Source: Terrimonas rubra
Lineage (GTDB): Bacteria; Bacteroidota; Bacteroidia; Chitinophagales; Chitinophagaceae
Assembly (NCBI RefSeq): GCF_042686025.1
Contig: NZ_JBHUOZ010000001.1
Coordinates: 1,674,001 to 1,738,000 of the forward strand
Length of the DNA stretch: 64,000 bases
Direction of reading: 5' to 3'
Part shown: piece by piece, positions 34,314 through 42,946 of the stretch
Layout: each line of letters opens with the position of its first letter
How positions within the stretch are numbered: the stretch's first letter is position 1
Made by a program: the position numbers and the translations under genes
The notes under the pieces: generated by a model
What the model was told of the DNA's origin: nothing
Database searches by the model: none
What the model saw: only the letters and a program-made list of their open reading frames with translations

Positions 34314-36950
34314 ATGGATTATATAGGCGAAAACTTGCTTCCCGGCCAGGTAGGGCATTTATTGATCGTATTATCATTTGTTGCATCTATAGTGGCTACG
34401 CTGTCCTACTTTATGTCGGTACGAACAGCGCAGTTAAAAGGCCAGGGCGGTGTATTGGCTTTTGCCAATCCTGAGTCAACAGCCTGGAAAAAGCTGGCCC
34501 GTTATGCCTTTATCACGCAGTTTTTATCCATTGTTACCATATTCGGCTTGTTGTTTTACATGGTATTCAACCATATGTTTGAATACCACTACGTGTGGAA
34601 ACACAGCAGCCGTTCGCTGGAAGTAAAATACCTGCTGGCCTGTATCTGGGAAGGACAGGAGGGTAGTACCCTGTTGTGGACTTTCTGGCATGCGGTACTG
34701 GGTTTGGTTATCATGCGCAGGGGTAAGGACTGGGAAGCACCGGTAATGACCGTTATCAGTTTTACCCAGGTATTATTAGCTGCAATGGTACTGGGCATTT
34801 ATATTTTCGGGTACCGTATCGGTATCAATCCATTTATTTTATTAAGAGACAGCGGCGTGCTGGACAATGCACCCGCCCTGCATATCAACTTTGATGTTAC
34901 CCAGCCTTTGAAGTCGGATTTTATGCTGTCCATTAAAGACGGTAATGACCTGAACCCCCTTTTACAGAACTACTGGATGGTGATACACCCGCCGGTACTG
35001 TTCCTGGGTTTTGCCAGTACTTTACTGCCTTTTGCCTTTGCTTTAAGCGGCTTATGGTTAAAGAAGAACGATCAGTGGATCAATGCTTCCTTACCCTGGA
35101 CCTTATTTTCGGTAGCGATATTTGGTATTGGTATTATGATGGGCGCCGCCTGGGCTTATGAGTCATTGAACTTTGGCGGTTACTGGGCCTGGGACCCGGT
35201 AGAGAATGCCTCCCTGGTGCCCTGGCTGATACTGGTAGCAGGCCTGCATACCTTACTGATCTATAAACACAGCGGTTACTCGTTACGTGCTACTTATATT
35301 TTCTTCCTGCTCGGTTTCATTTTTGTATGGTATTCTACTTTCTTAACCAAGAGTGGTATACTGGGTGAAACATCGGTGCATGCGTTTACCGATACCGGCC
35401 TGAACGTGCAATTGTTTTTATGTATTTACGTGTTTATATGGCTGGCGCCTGTTGCTGCGGCGAAAACCTTTAATGAGAAGGTACTCATCGGCCTGGCCGG
35501 GGCTGTTTTAGGCATTGCCTCCTATTACCTGTCAGTACCGGGTTTACCCATGTTCGCCATTTTAGCGGGTGTGATAACCATGGTAGTGTATATTAATAAA
35601 CAGGTACCTACGGTTAAAAAAGAAGAGGATGTTTCGTCCAGGGAGTTCTGGATGTTTATCGGCTCGCTGGTATTCTTTTTATCGGCACTGGTTATTACGG
35701 TGATCACTTCTTTACCGGTGTTTAATTCGCTGTTTAAACTGAACCAGGCACAGCCTGAAAATGTAGAGTTTTTATATAACCAGATACATGTACTGGTAGC
35801 CGTGGTAATTGCAGTATTAACAGCAGTGTCACAGTACCTGAAGTATAAACATACTCCCCGGGCCTTCCTGTTAAAAAAACTGGGGATCCCAACTTTGATT
35901 GCCGCTGTTTTTGCCACGCTGGTGTTGGCTTTTGGCAACATCAACTATATTAAAGAAGGCATGGGCTTTTTGGTGCAGATATGGATAGCCGTAGCTGCCA
36001 GTATATATGCCATTGTCGCCAATGCCGCTTATATATGGGTGGGCATTAAGGGCAATATGAAGATGAGCGGGGGTAGTATAGCACACGTAGGTTTTGGTAT
36101 GGTGTTATTAGGCATTTTATTATCATCGGGTAAAAAAGAGATACTATCTTATAATACCAGTGGTATACATATTGATTTTGGCAAGGACAGCACCCAGAAA
36201 TCGGGTGAGAACCTGACCCTGGTAAAAGGCGTGCCGATGCAGATGGGCGGGTATGATGTAACCTTTATGGGCGATTCAGTACATCCTAAAAAGCCATTGA
36301 CTTTTTTCAAGGTTGATTTTAAGAATAAAGCAACAGGGGAGGAGTTCAGGTTAACGCCCAACTCCTTCATCAACTATAAAAATAATGAGGGGTTAATGTC
36401 CAACCCATCTTCCCGGCATTATTTAACCCATGATGTGTTTACCTATATATCAGCCATGGCCGACCCGGAGAAGAATAAGGATACTGCCCGGTTTGTAGAT
36501 TATGTACGTGGCATTGGCGATACTATTTTTTACTCCAAGGGCTATATTTTAATTGAGAATGTTGTGGCCGCCGATAACCTGCCCCTGGCTAAAGCAGCCA
36601 AGGAGGACAGCGCCATACTCGCTACTTTAAATATTCATGCCCAGACCGGCAGCCGCTATACCACCGACCTGTTATTGCTGAAGGATGCCCGGGGCAATGT
36701 ACGCAGTAACCAGGATACTCTGATGGCCGAAAGCCTGGTAATGGAACTGCGTAACTGGCAAAACGGTAAGGCTACCATTGCCATGAAGGAGTCCAATTCA
36801 GTACTGGACTGGATCACCCTGAAGGCCTATAAATTCCCTTTTATCAATATTTTATGGGCAGGTATTATTGTTACCGCTATCGGCCTGTTTATCAGTATGT
36901 TTTACCGCATTGGACAGAACAGGCGTAACAAACTGAAGAAGGTGGAATAA
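34314..36950 (+). CDS. ccmF: Cytochrome c heme lyase CcmF/CcsA family
   Basis: An 878-residue polytopic membrane protein that attaches heme to apocytochrome c. The tryptophan-rich WWD domain is clear (GGYWAWDPVENASLVPW, residues ~286-302), with conserved histidines in nearby loops (VIHPPVLFLGF near 222, SVHAFTDTG near 355). A large periplasmic domain of about 200 residues precedes the last helix. The length exceeds E. coli CcmF (about 650), mainly from that domain. It forms an operon with ccmE; other ccm genes are not in the window. Confidence 0.92.
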   Translation: MDYIGENLLPGQVGHLLIVLSFVASIVATLSYFMSVRTAQLKGQGGVLAFANPESTAWKKLARYAFITQFLSIVTIFGLLFYMVFNHMFEYHYVWKHSSRSLEVKYLLACIWEGQEGSTLLWTFWHAVLGLVIMRRGKDWEAPVMTVISFTQVLLAAMVLGIYIFGYRIGINPFILLRDSGVLDNAPALHINFDVTQPLKSDFMLSIKDGNDLNPLLQNYWMVIHPPVLFLGFASTLLPFAFALSGLWLKKNDQWINASLPWTLFSVAIFGIGIMMGAAWAYESLNFGGYWAWDPVENASLVPWLILVAGLHTLLIYKHSGYSLRATYIFFLLGFIFVWYSTFLTKSGILGETSVHAFTDTGLNVQLFLCIYVFIWLAPVAAAKTFNEKVLIGLAGAVLGIASYYLSVPGLPMFAILAGVITMVVYINKQVPTVKKEEDVSSREFWMFIGSLVFFLSALVITVITSLPVFNSLFKLNQAQPENVEFLYNQIHVLVAVVIAVLTAVSQYLKYKHTPRAFLLKKLGIPTLIAAVFATLVLAFGNINYIKEGMGFLVQIWIAVAASIYAIVANAAYIWVGIKGNMKMSGGSIAHVGFGMVLLGILLSSGKKEILSYNTSGIHIDFGKDSTQKSGENLTLVKGVPMQMGGYDVTFMGDSVHPKKPLTFFKVDFKNKATGEEFRLTPNSFINYKNNEGLMSNPSSRHYLTHDVFTYISAMADPEKNKDTARFVDYVRGIGDTIFYSKGYILIENVVAADNLPLAKAAKEDSAILATLNIHAQTGSRYTTDLLLLKDARGNVRSNQDTLMAESLVMELRNWQNGKATIAMKESNSVLDWITLKAYKFPFINILWAGIIVTAIGLFISMFYRIGQNRRNKLKKVE

Positions 36951-37035
36951 CCGGTAACGGGTTTTAACAATTTGGTACAACGTTTATAGTTGTAAGTTTG
37001 TCAACATTAATGTAATTTGACCTATCATTACAACT

Positions 37036-37761
37036 TTGCGCCTGTTAATTACATATCGTTTTTATTTCATGCTGGCTATCCTGTTATGCAGCAGCAGGCT
37101 GTCGGCGCAGGATATTCCCCCTGTAATGGGACCGCCTCCGCAGCAGGTTATTCCGCCTATTCCTTCTTTTGAGGAGCGGCAAAAAAAATGGGGCCCCAAC
37201 GATACCATCCTGGTAAGTGCTATCTGGTACGGAACTTCCGTTGATTCTTTTGAGATGTTATCCTACAGGGAGGAAGAAAATGTATGGGTATCAAAAATGT
37301 CGGACCGGCAACTGCAAAGAAAGATTGCCGAGTGGACACGCCTGCGGAATGCCGTATATGTAACTTATCCCTATGCCCGTACGGCCGGGTATACCATTAA
37401 TGAAATGAATGCCAAGCTGGCTACCATCAGCAGCAAGAAAGAGCGTAAGGCCTATATAAAATCGAGGGAGAAAGAATTAAAGAAAAAATTTGCCGACCCT
37501 TTGTCCAACCTCTCCGTTTACCAGGGTAAAGTATTAATGAAGCTCATCAACCGCCAGACGGGTAATAACTGCTACGAAATTATTAAAGAGTTCAAAGGCG
37601 GTTTAAATGCCACCATGTACCAGACCGTGGCTTTCTTCTTTGGCGGCAACCTGAAACAGAAATATGATGTGGCCGGCGACTCCTTTGACAGGCAGATAGA
37701 AAGTTACGTAAAAGAGATTGATGGTAACTGGTATAACAATGCTTTCCGGAAGGGGAATTAG
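37036..37761 (+). CDS. DUF4294-family exported protein
   Basis: A 241-residue protein with a signal peptide ending ILLCSSRLSAQ. The core (YPYARTAGYTINEMNAKL, KEREKELKKKF-like basic helix, LMKLINRQTGNNCYEIIKEF, YQTVAFFFGGNLKQKYD) matches DUF4294, a Bacteroidota-specific family of unknown function. TTG at 37036 gives the best signal peptide; ATG 37069 would leave only a short hydrophobic start. It follows ccmF by 85 bases. Confidence 0.8.
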   Translation: MRLLITYRFYFMLAILLCSSRLSAQDIPPVMGPPPQQVIPPIPSFEERQKKWGPNDTILVSAIWYGTSVDSFEMLSYREEENVWVSKMSDRQLQRKIAEWTRLRNAVYVTYPYARTAGYTINEMNAKLATISSKKERKAYIKSREKELKKKFADPLSNLSVYQGKVLMKLINRQTGNNCYEIIKEFKGGLNATMYQTVAFFFGGNLKQKYDVAGDSFDRQIESYVKEIDGNWYNNAFRKGN

Positions 37762-37764
37762 TGT

Positions 37765-37817
37765 TGAGAGGTTAGTATTCAGATAATAGTATTCAGATAG
37801 TAGTATTTAGTATAAAG
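37765..37817. repeat. Short-word array AGTATTCAG/AGTATTTAG
   Basis: Words GTTAGTATTCAGATAA, TAGTATTCAGATAG and AGTATTTAGTATAAAG. The last 16 bases (37802-37817) are identical to 55698-55713 in the left arm of the atpD-atpC element. No four-helix-bundle gene is here, so this is a solo arm. Confidence 0.7.
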
Positions 37818-37949
37818 ACATGGACATCCCTGGCTTTCTCCGTATCAACTATTTTATGGTCAAATTGTTTTTCCACAGATTTCCGAATATCAGGAACATA
37901 GAATAATTTTAGGATTATAACGTTTTATAAAAAATAAGTACAGTTAATT

Positions 37950-39278
37950 ATGAAAACATACAGGAACCTGTTACTGATAGCTTTAATGGTAGTTACGGTA
38001 ACAGCGTGTAAAAAGAATAAGGATTCGAATACCAGTGAGTCGGATAAAATAAAAGATACCACGATTGCATATGCACGGGACATTTATTTATGGTACGATA
38101 AAATACCGGCATCTTTCAATGCCAGGAATTACAGCAGTCCCGATGCCATTATGAAAGCGATTAGGGCTTATAGTAATGAGCCGGGTTTCAGCACACCGGT
38201 GGATCGCTGGAGTTTTGCGGTGGATCAGGCCGAATGGGACGATGTAAGTGGCGGTATAGCCAAGGATTTTGGTTTAAACGCCTTCTTCTATACCATGAAT
38301 GATTTGCGGGTAAGACTGGTAGAGCCCAATTCACCGGCAGGAATGGCCGGTATTAAAAGGGGCTGGCGTTTTACGAAAGTAAATGGTATTACGGATATCA
38401 ATACTTCAAGAGCTTCTGAATTACAGACGGCTATCTATGGCAGCAACACTGCCAGTTTTACTTTTCTGAAACCGGATGGCGCTTCCGTGGATATTACCTT
38501 GAATGCAGCTTCTTATAATAGTAAACCCTTGTACCTTGATTCGGTATATACTGTGGGCGCAAAGAAAGTAGGTTATATGGTGTATAACAGTTTCCTGGGA
38601 GATAGTGCGCAAACCGTTGATGGTTATGCCAGGATAATTAACAGGTTTACTGCTGAGAATGTTGACGATGTGATAATTGATCTGCGGTATAACGGCGGCG
38701 GGTATGTTTACTTTCAACAGGTACTGGCCAATTATTTAGCACCTAACAGTGCTAACGGAGGGTTGATGATGGCGACAAAATATAATAACAATTACTCCCG
38801 GTATAACAGTTCCGTTAATTTTTCTAAAAAGGGTACGTTGAATCTTTCCCGGATATTTTTCATTGTGAGTAACTCAACAGCATCAGCCAGTGAATTATTG
38901 ATCAATAACCTGAAGCCTTATATCAGTAATGTACATATTATTGGCCCTTCCAAAACATACGGGAAACCTGTGGGATATTTCCCTATACCGGTAGGAACCG
39001 ATTATATATTCCCTGTATCCAGCAGGACAGTGAACAAAAATAACGAAGGCAATTATTTTGATGGTTTTGCTTTGAGCAATCAGGTGTTGGATGGGCTTAC
39101 CAAAGAGCTTGGGGATGTGGATGAATTATGTTTAGCCAGTGCTTTAAAATACATTGGAACCGGCTCGTTCAGGGTAAGAACTGTTGAAGAGCCATTTACC
39201 GAAATACCGCAGGTAGTGAACGCAAATAAAAAGCTGGATCATTCCTTTAAAGGGATGATCAATCCTCAAAGGTTTTAA
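37950..39278 (+). CDS. S41-family (C-terminal processing) protease lipoprotein
   Basis: 442 residues with a lipoprotein signal whose lipobox cysteine is in VVTVTACKKNK, so it is anchored in a membrane. An N-terminal helical cap is followed by a PDZ domain (residues ~105-180, RLVEPNSPAGMAGIKRGW). The S41 domain has the catalytic serine in SNSTASASELLINNL near residue 310 and the lysine in SKTYGKPVGYF near 335. It probably degrades misfolded envelope proteins or trims C-termini. It is monocistronic. Confidence 0.92.
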   Translation: MKTYRNLLLIALMVVTVTACKKNKDSNTSESDKIKDTTIAYARDIYLWYDKIPASFNARNYSSPDAIMKAIRAYSNEPGFSTPVDRWSFAVDQAEWDDVSGGIAKDFGLNAFFYTMNDLRVRLVEPNSPAGMAGIKRGWRFTKVNGITDINTSRASELQTAIYGSNTASFTFLKPDGASVDITLNAASYNSKPLYLDSVYTVGAKKVGYMVYNSFLGDSAQTVDGYARIINRFTAENVDDVIIDLRYNGGGYVYFQQVLANYLAPNSANGGLMMATKYNNNYSRYNSSVNFSKKGTLNLSRIFFIVSNSTASASELLINNLKPYISNVHIIGPSKTYGKPVGYFPIPVGTDYIFPVSSRTVNKNNEGNYFDGFALSNQVLDGLTKELGDVDELCLASALKYIGTGSFRVRTVEEPFTEIPQVVNANKKLDHSFKGMINPQRF

Positions 39279-39296
39279 AAACATTTGTTATAAAAT

Positions 39297-39330
39297 AAAA
39301 CCCCGTTCTATTAGCTGGACGGGGTTTTTG
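39297..39330. terminator. Bidirectional terminator between S41 gene and small exported protein gene
   Basis: A 10-bp stem AAAACCCCGT/ACGGGGTTTT (39297-39306 with 39319-39328) with T-runs on both strands. The stop codon of the minus-strand gene at 39311 lies in the loop. Confidence 0.8.
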
Positions 39331-39553
39331 CTTTTTTACGGAACCAGCATTTTTTCTTATGCTTTTGGGGTACAGTGGTCGTGTCCGCCCCTGTCAATTT
39401 TTTATTATCAATCAGTTTTGCGTCTGCCCTGGCAGCATCCTCTTTTGCTTTAGGGTTTTCAATGGCTTTTTTTATGGTCTCGTTCTGCTGGGCATTTACC
39501 GTAGTAGCTACAGATAAACCCATGAAAAACAGCAGGAAAATATATTTATTCAT
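39311..39553 (-). CDS. Small exported basic protein of unknown function
   Basis: An 80-residue protein. A cleavable signal (MNKYIFLLFFMGLSVATTVNA) leaves a mature part of about 58 residues, rich in Lys, Ala and Asp, with a single cysteine in HKKKCWFRKKAK. No family is recognised. The signal peptide, in-frame stop within a shared terminator and isolated position favour a real gene, but short exported ORFs can be spurious. Confidence 0.6.
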   Translation of the reverse strand: MNKYIFLLFFMGLSVATTVNAQQNETIKKAIENPKAKEDAARADAKLIDNKKLTGADTTTVPQKHKKKCWFRKKAKTPSS

Positions 39554-39660
39554 AGTTGTACCATTAGGATGTTATAAAATTAGCGCATTACCAAGAAGTA
39601 AAAAATAGAAAAAAGGTTTGCCCGCGCAAACAAAAGAAAATGTTAAGTGTAATAAAGGGG

Positions 39661-39812
39661 AAAGTTAGAAAGACAGAGAGTTGGGAAGTCGGAAAGCCGG
39701 AGAATTGAATAGTCGGGATGTCAGAAAGTTGGGAAACGGAAAGCGTTTAACATTTATCTGCCGCTCAATAAATCCTAAATCTTACATCTTTAAATCCTAG
39801 ATCCTATATTTC
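39661..39812. repeat. Composite short-word array: GGAAGTCGGAAAG block then AAATCCTAAATC block
   Basis: Bases 39661-39744 hold GTTAGAAAGACAGAGAG, GGGAAGTCGGAAAGCCGG and TCAGAAAGTTGGGAAACGG. Bases 39768-39812 hold AATCCTAAATCTTACATC-type words. The first block is the same word family as the arms of the aguB-aguA element, and the pair mirrors 27346-27440. Together with flanks it fills the 293-base gap before bshB1. Confidence 0.65.
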
Positions 39813-39846
39813 CTGAACCGATTATCTTTACAAAACAAACAACTGT

Positions 39847-40587
39847 ATGAAAGTAGATATACTGGCTATAGGCGTACACCCGGATGATATTGAACTGGGT
39901 TGTGCGGGCACTATCATTAATGAAATAAAGAATGGCAAAACAGTAGCTATTGTGGACCTGACCCAGGGCGAACTGGGTACCCGCGGAACGGCTGAAACGC
40001 GTTATACCGAGGCGGCCGAGGCAGCAAAGATCATGGGCGTGGTAGCCCGTGAAAACCTGAAAATGCGGGATGGTTTTTTTACTAACGACGAAGCCCATAA
40101 ACTGCAGCTGATACAGGCCATCCGGAAATACAGGCCCGAAATTGTACTGGGTAATATTTTAAATGACCGCCACCCCGATCATGGCCGTGCAGGACACCTG
40201 ATCAGTGATGCTTTCTTTTTATCGGGCTTGTCTAAAATTGTTACCACCGATGAGGCCGGTAATGAGCAGGAAAAATGGCGGCCCAAATATTTCCTGCAAT
40301 ACATACAGGACTGGTACCATGAGCCGGATATTTTACTGGATATCAGCGATGTATTTGAACAGAAAATGCAGGCCATACAGGCTTACGGCACCCAGTTTCA
40401 TACCAGTGCTGCCGACAGTGAAAGTGGTCAGCAAACCTATATTTCCACTCCCGATTTTATTGAAAGTATCGTGGCCAGGGCCCGGATGCTGGGAAAAAGG
40501 ATCGGGGTAAAATATGCCGAAGGATTTTTATCGGAGAAGAAAATCGGTATTAAAAGCCTGGATGCCTTGGTATTACGTGAAACCTAG
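39847..40587 (+). CDS. bshB1: Bacillithiol biosynthesis deacetylase BshB1
   Basis: A 246-residue LmbE/PIG-L zinc deacetylase that removes acetate from N-acetylglucosaminyl-malate in bacillithiol synthesis. Zinc motif HPDDIELGC at residue 11 and the second histidine region NDRHPDHGRAG near 108 are intact. LTQGELGTRGT and the R-GKR-G C-terminal region match BshB1 rather than BshB2. bshA and bshC are not in the window. Confidence 0.92.
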   Translation: MKVDILAIGVHPDDIELGCAGTIINEIKNGKTVAIVDLTQGELGTRGTAETRYTEAAEAAKIMGVVARENLKMRDGFFTNDEAHKLQLIQAIRKYRPEIVLGNILNDRHPDHGRAGHLISDAFFLSGLSKIVTTDEAGNEQEKWRPKYFLQYIQDWYHEPDILLDISDVFEQKMQAIQAYGTQFHTSAADSESGQQTYISTPDFIESIVARARMLGKRIGVKYAEGFLSEKKIGIKSLDALVLRET

Positions 40588-40696
40588 GTTTCATTGAACA
40601 AAGGTTTGTATTGGGGGCAATTGTTAAATTACTGTCATTAATTGGCTGGCGTAAATAAAACCTTCTTTTTGAATATTTTACATCGGTTTTATTTAG

Positions 40697-40704
40697 TATT
40701 TTTG
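40697..40704 (+). promoter_or_regulatory. -7 box for fatty acid desaturase
   Basis: TATTTTTG, 28 bases before the ATG. TTTG at 40668-40671 is a possible but distant -33 element (25-base spacer). Confidence 0.5.
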
Positions 40705-40732
40705 TTCATTAGTAAAAGTTTAATGCAACTAC

Positions 40733-41797
40733 ATGACAAATCCACGCTTTCCTAAAATAAAAGTATCCTTTCACAATGAACTGAAAAACCGGATTGGTGA
40801 ATACTTTCAGCAGAAAGGAAAATCAATGACAGGTAATTCCCAGTTATTCTTTAAGGCAGCCATCTTACTGTTAACATTTATAGCCTTATATATTCACCTG
40901 GTTTTCTTTACGCCGGCAGCTATCTGGGCTATCCTGGAAAGCATAGCGATGGGTTTAACGATTGCCGCACTGGGCTTTAATGTGATGCATGACGGTGCTC
41001 ATGGCAGCTTCAGCAAGTACAAATGGGTAAACCAGGCAGCCTCGAATGTTGCCAACTTTTTAGGTGCCAGCCAGCATATGTGGCGTACCAAGCACAATGT
41101 AATTCACCATACCTATACCAATATTCATGGGGTGGATGATGATATTGAGGCCAGGCCCTTATTACGTTTATGCGATGAGCAGGACCATTATAAAATACAC
41201 AAATACCAGCACTACTATTTCTGGGCAGCTTATTCCTTATTGTATATCTGGTGGGTATTTGTTACTGACTATAAAAAATACTTCTCACTCAAGATCGGGG
41301 AAATGCCTATTAAACGATTAACGTTTTCCGAGCACTTTTTCTTCTGGTTCTACAAAGCCTGTCATGCTGTTATTTTCGTGGTACTACCGATCATTTTTGT
41401 AGGCCCGATAGCCTGGTTAATAGGCTTCCTGGTAATGGGCTTAACTGCGGGTTTTGTATTAAGCATTGTATTCCAGCTGGCACATACAGTAGAACATACA
41501 CATTTTCCCATGCCTGATGAGGCGGGTAAAATGGAAGATGAGTGGGCTATTCACCAGTTAAAAACGACGGCTAACTTTGCTACCAATAACAGACTGGTTA
41601 GCTGGTTTGTAGGTGGTTTGAACTTCCAGGTAGAGCACCATTTGTTCCCCAAAATTTCGCATATTCACTATCCTGCCATCAGCAAGATCATTAAAAAAGC
41701 TTGCCAGGATTACGGTATACAGTACATCGAATACCCTAAAGTACGTTATGCCGTTGCATCGCATGTTGCTTTCTTAAAACAAATGAGTAGGAAATAA
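40733..41797 (+). CDS. Membrane fatty acid desaturase (acyl-lipid/acyl-CoA type)
   Basis: 354 residues, four likely membrane helices. The three histidine boxes of diiron desaturases are present: HDGAHG near residue 85, HNVIHH near 121 and QVEHH near 300. The enzyme introduces double bonds into membrane fatty acids, useful for fluidity in the cold. The QxxHH third box is the front-end/linoleoyl-CoA-like type, but there is no cytochrome b5 fusion. Electron donor and regiospecificity are unknown. Confidence 0.9.
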   Translation: MTNPRFPKIKVSFHNELKNRIGEYFQQKGKSMTGNSQLFFKAAILLLTFIALYIHLVFFTPAAIWAILESIAMGLTIAALGFNVMHDGAHGSFSKYKWVNQAASNVANFLGASQHMWRTKHNVIHHTYTNIHGVDDDIEARPLLRLCDEQDHYKIHKYQHYYFWAAYSLLYIWWVFVTDYKKYFSLKIGEMPIKRLTFSEHFFFWFYKACHAVIFVVLPIIFVGPIAWLIGFLVMGLTAGFVLSIVFQLAHTVEHTHFPMPDEAGKMEDEWAIHQLKTTANFATNNRLVSWFVGGLNFQVEHHLFPKISHIHYPAISKIIKKACQDYGIQYIEYPKVRYAVASHVAFLKQMSRK

Positions 41798-41820
41798 TCC
41801 ATAAAATTTTTCAGATATGG

Positions 41821-41849
41821 AAGGTTCTGCAGATGCAGGACCTTTTTTT
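41821..41849 (+). terminator. Terminator after desaturase gene
   Basis: Perfect arms AAGGTTCTGC (with one mismatch) and GCAGGACCTT around loop AGAT, followed by seven T residues. Confidence 0.85.
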
Positions 41850-41862
41850 ATACCCTGTAAGT

Positions 41863-41970
41863 AATGGACAGTTGACAATGGACAGTTGACAATTCACTAT
41901 TCACAATTCACCACCTTATTAACTGTTAGAATTTCTTGAACCCTGAACCCTTGAACATTTGAACCATTCC
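41863..41970. repeat. Composite short-word array: TGGACAGTTGACAA block then TTGAAC block
   Basis: Two near-identical copies of AATGGACAGTTGACAATGG-type words run into ATTCACTATTCACAATTCAC. A block of CTTGAACCCTGAACCC and TTGAACATTTGAACC follows. Order and orientation are the same as at 5171 and 12028. Confidence 0.7.
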
Positions 41971-42018
41971 CTGCATTAGCTAATTGTTAAAAGCAACCAT
42001 CACTATTTAAATTGTTAG

Positions 42019-42026
42019 TATTTTTG
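42019..42026 (+). promoter_or_regulatory. -7 box for aguB-aguA transcript
   Basis: TATTTTTG, 19 bases before the aguB ATG. Confidence 0.55.
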
Positions 42027-42045
42027 CACCTCAAATAGCGAAAAT

Positions 42046-42921
42046 ATGGCAAAAGTTAAAGTTGGTACGGTACAGATGAGTTGTACTGCTGATAAGGAAG
42101 AAAACCTGCAAAAGGCAATTGTTAAAATAAGGGAGGCTGCTGCCAAAGGTGCGCAGATCGTTTGCCTGCAGGAGCTGTTTACTTCTTTATACTTCTGTGA
42201 TGTGGAAGATTATGACAACTTTAAACTGGCGGAAGCTATTCCCGGTGCTTCTACCGATGCGTTAAGTGCAGTGGCGAAAGAGCTGGGTGTGGTGATCATT
42301 GCTTCCCTGTTTGAAAAAAGAACGGAAGGTTTATACCATAATACCACTGCTGTATTGGATGCTGATGGTACTTACCTGGGCAAATACCGCAAGATGCATA
42401 TCCCGGATGACCCGGCTTACTACGAAAAATTCTATTTCACACCCGGTGACCTGGGTTATAAAGTATTTAAAACAAAATTCGCTACTATCGGTATCCTCAT
42501 TTGCTGGGATCAATGGTACCCTGAGGCATCAAGGATCACGGCTTTAATGGGTGCGGAGATCTTATTCTATCCTACAGCCATCGGTTGGGCTACCAGCCAG
42601 GACGATACCACCAATACCGAGCAATACAATGCCTGGCAGACCATCCAGCGCAGTCACTCGGTAGCCAATGGCTTACACGTGGTAAGCGTAAACCGTGTGG
42701 GTTTTGAGCAGGATGGCGCCATGAAATTCTGGGGCGGTTCTTTTATTGCCAATCCGTTTGGCGCTATTATTTACAAAGCATCACATGAAGAAGAAGAAGT
42801 GCATGTGGAGGAGCTTGACCTGGCACTTACCGATAAATACCGTACACACTGGCCTTTCCTGCGCGACAGGCGTATTGACTCTTACCAGCCGATTACGAAA
42901 AGGTATATTGATGAGGATTAG
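42046..42921 (+). CDS. aguB: N-carbamoylputrescine amidase (nitrilase superfamily)
   Basis: A 291-residue carbon-nitrogen hydrolase. The catalytic Glu-Lys-Cys triad is in VCLQELFTS near residue 43, KYRKMHIPDDP near 118 and ILICWDQWYPEA near 153. DQWYPE and the agmatine-pathway length and pattern point to AguB, which converts N-carbamoylputrescine to putrescine, CO2 and ammonia. aguA for the preceding step lies 510 bases downstream, separated only by the four-helix-bundle element. Confidence 0.93.
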   Translation: MAKVKVGTVQMSCTADKEENLQKAIVKIREAAAKGAQIVCLQELFTSLYFCDVEDYDNFKLAEAIPGASTDALSAVAKELGVVIIASLFEKRTEGLYHNTTAVLDADGTYLGKYRKMHIPDDPAYYEKFYFTPGDLGYKVFKTKFATIGILICWDQWYPEASRITALMGAEILFYPTAIGWATSQDDTTNTEQYNAWQTIQRSHSVANGLHVVSVNRVGFEQDGAMKFWGGSFIANPFGAIIYKASHEEEEVHVEELDLALTDKYRTHWPFLRDRRIDSYQPITKRYIDED

Positions 42922-42946
42922 GGGAGGGAAGAGAGGAAGTTGGAAA

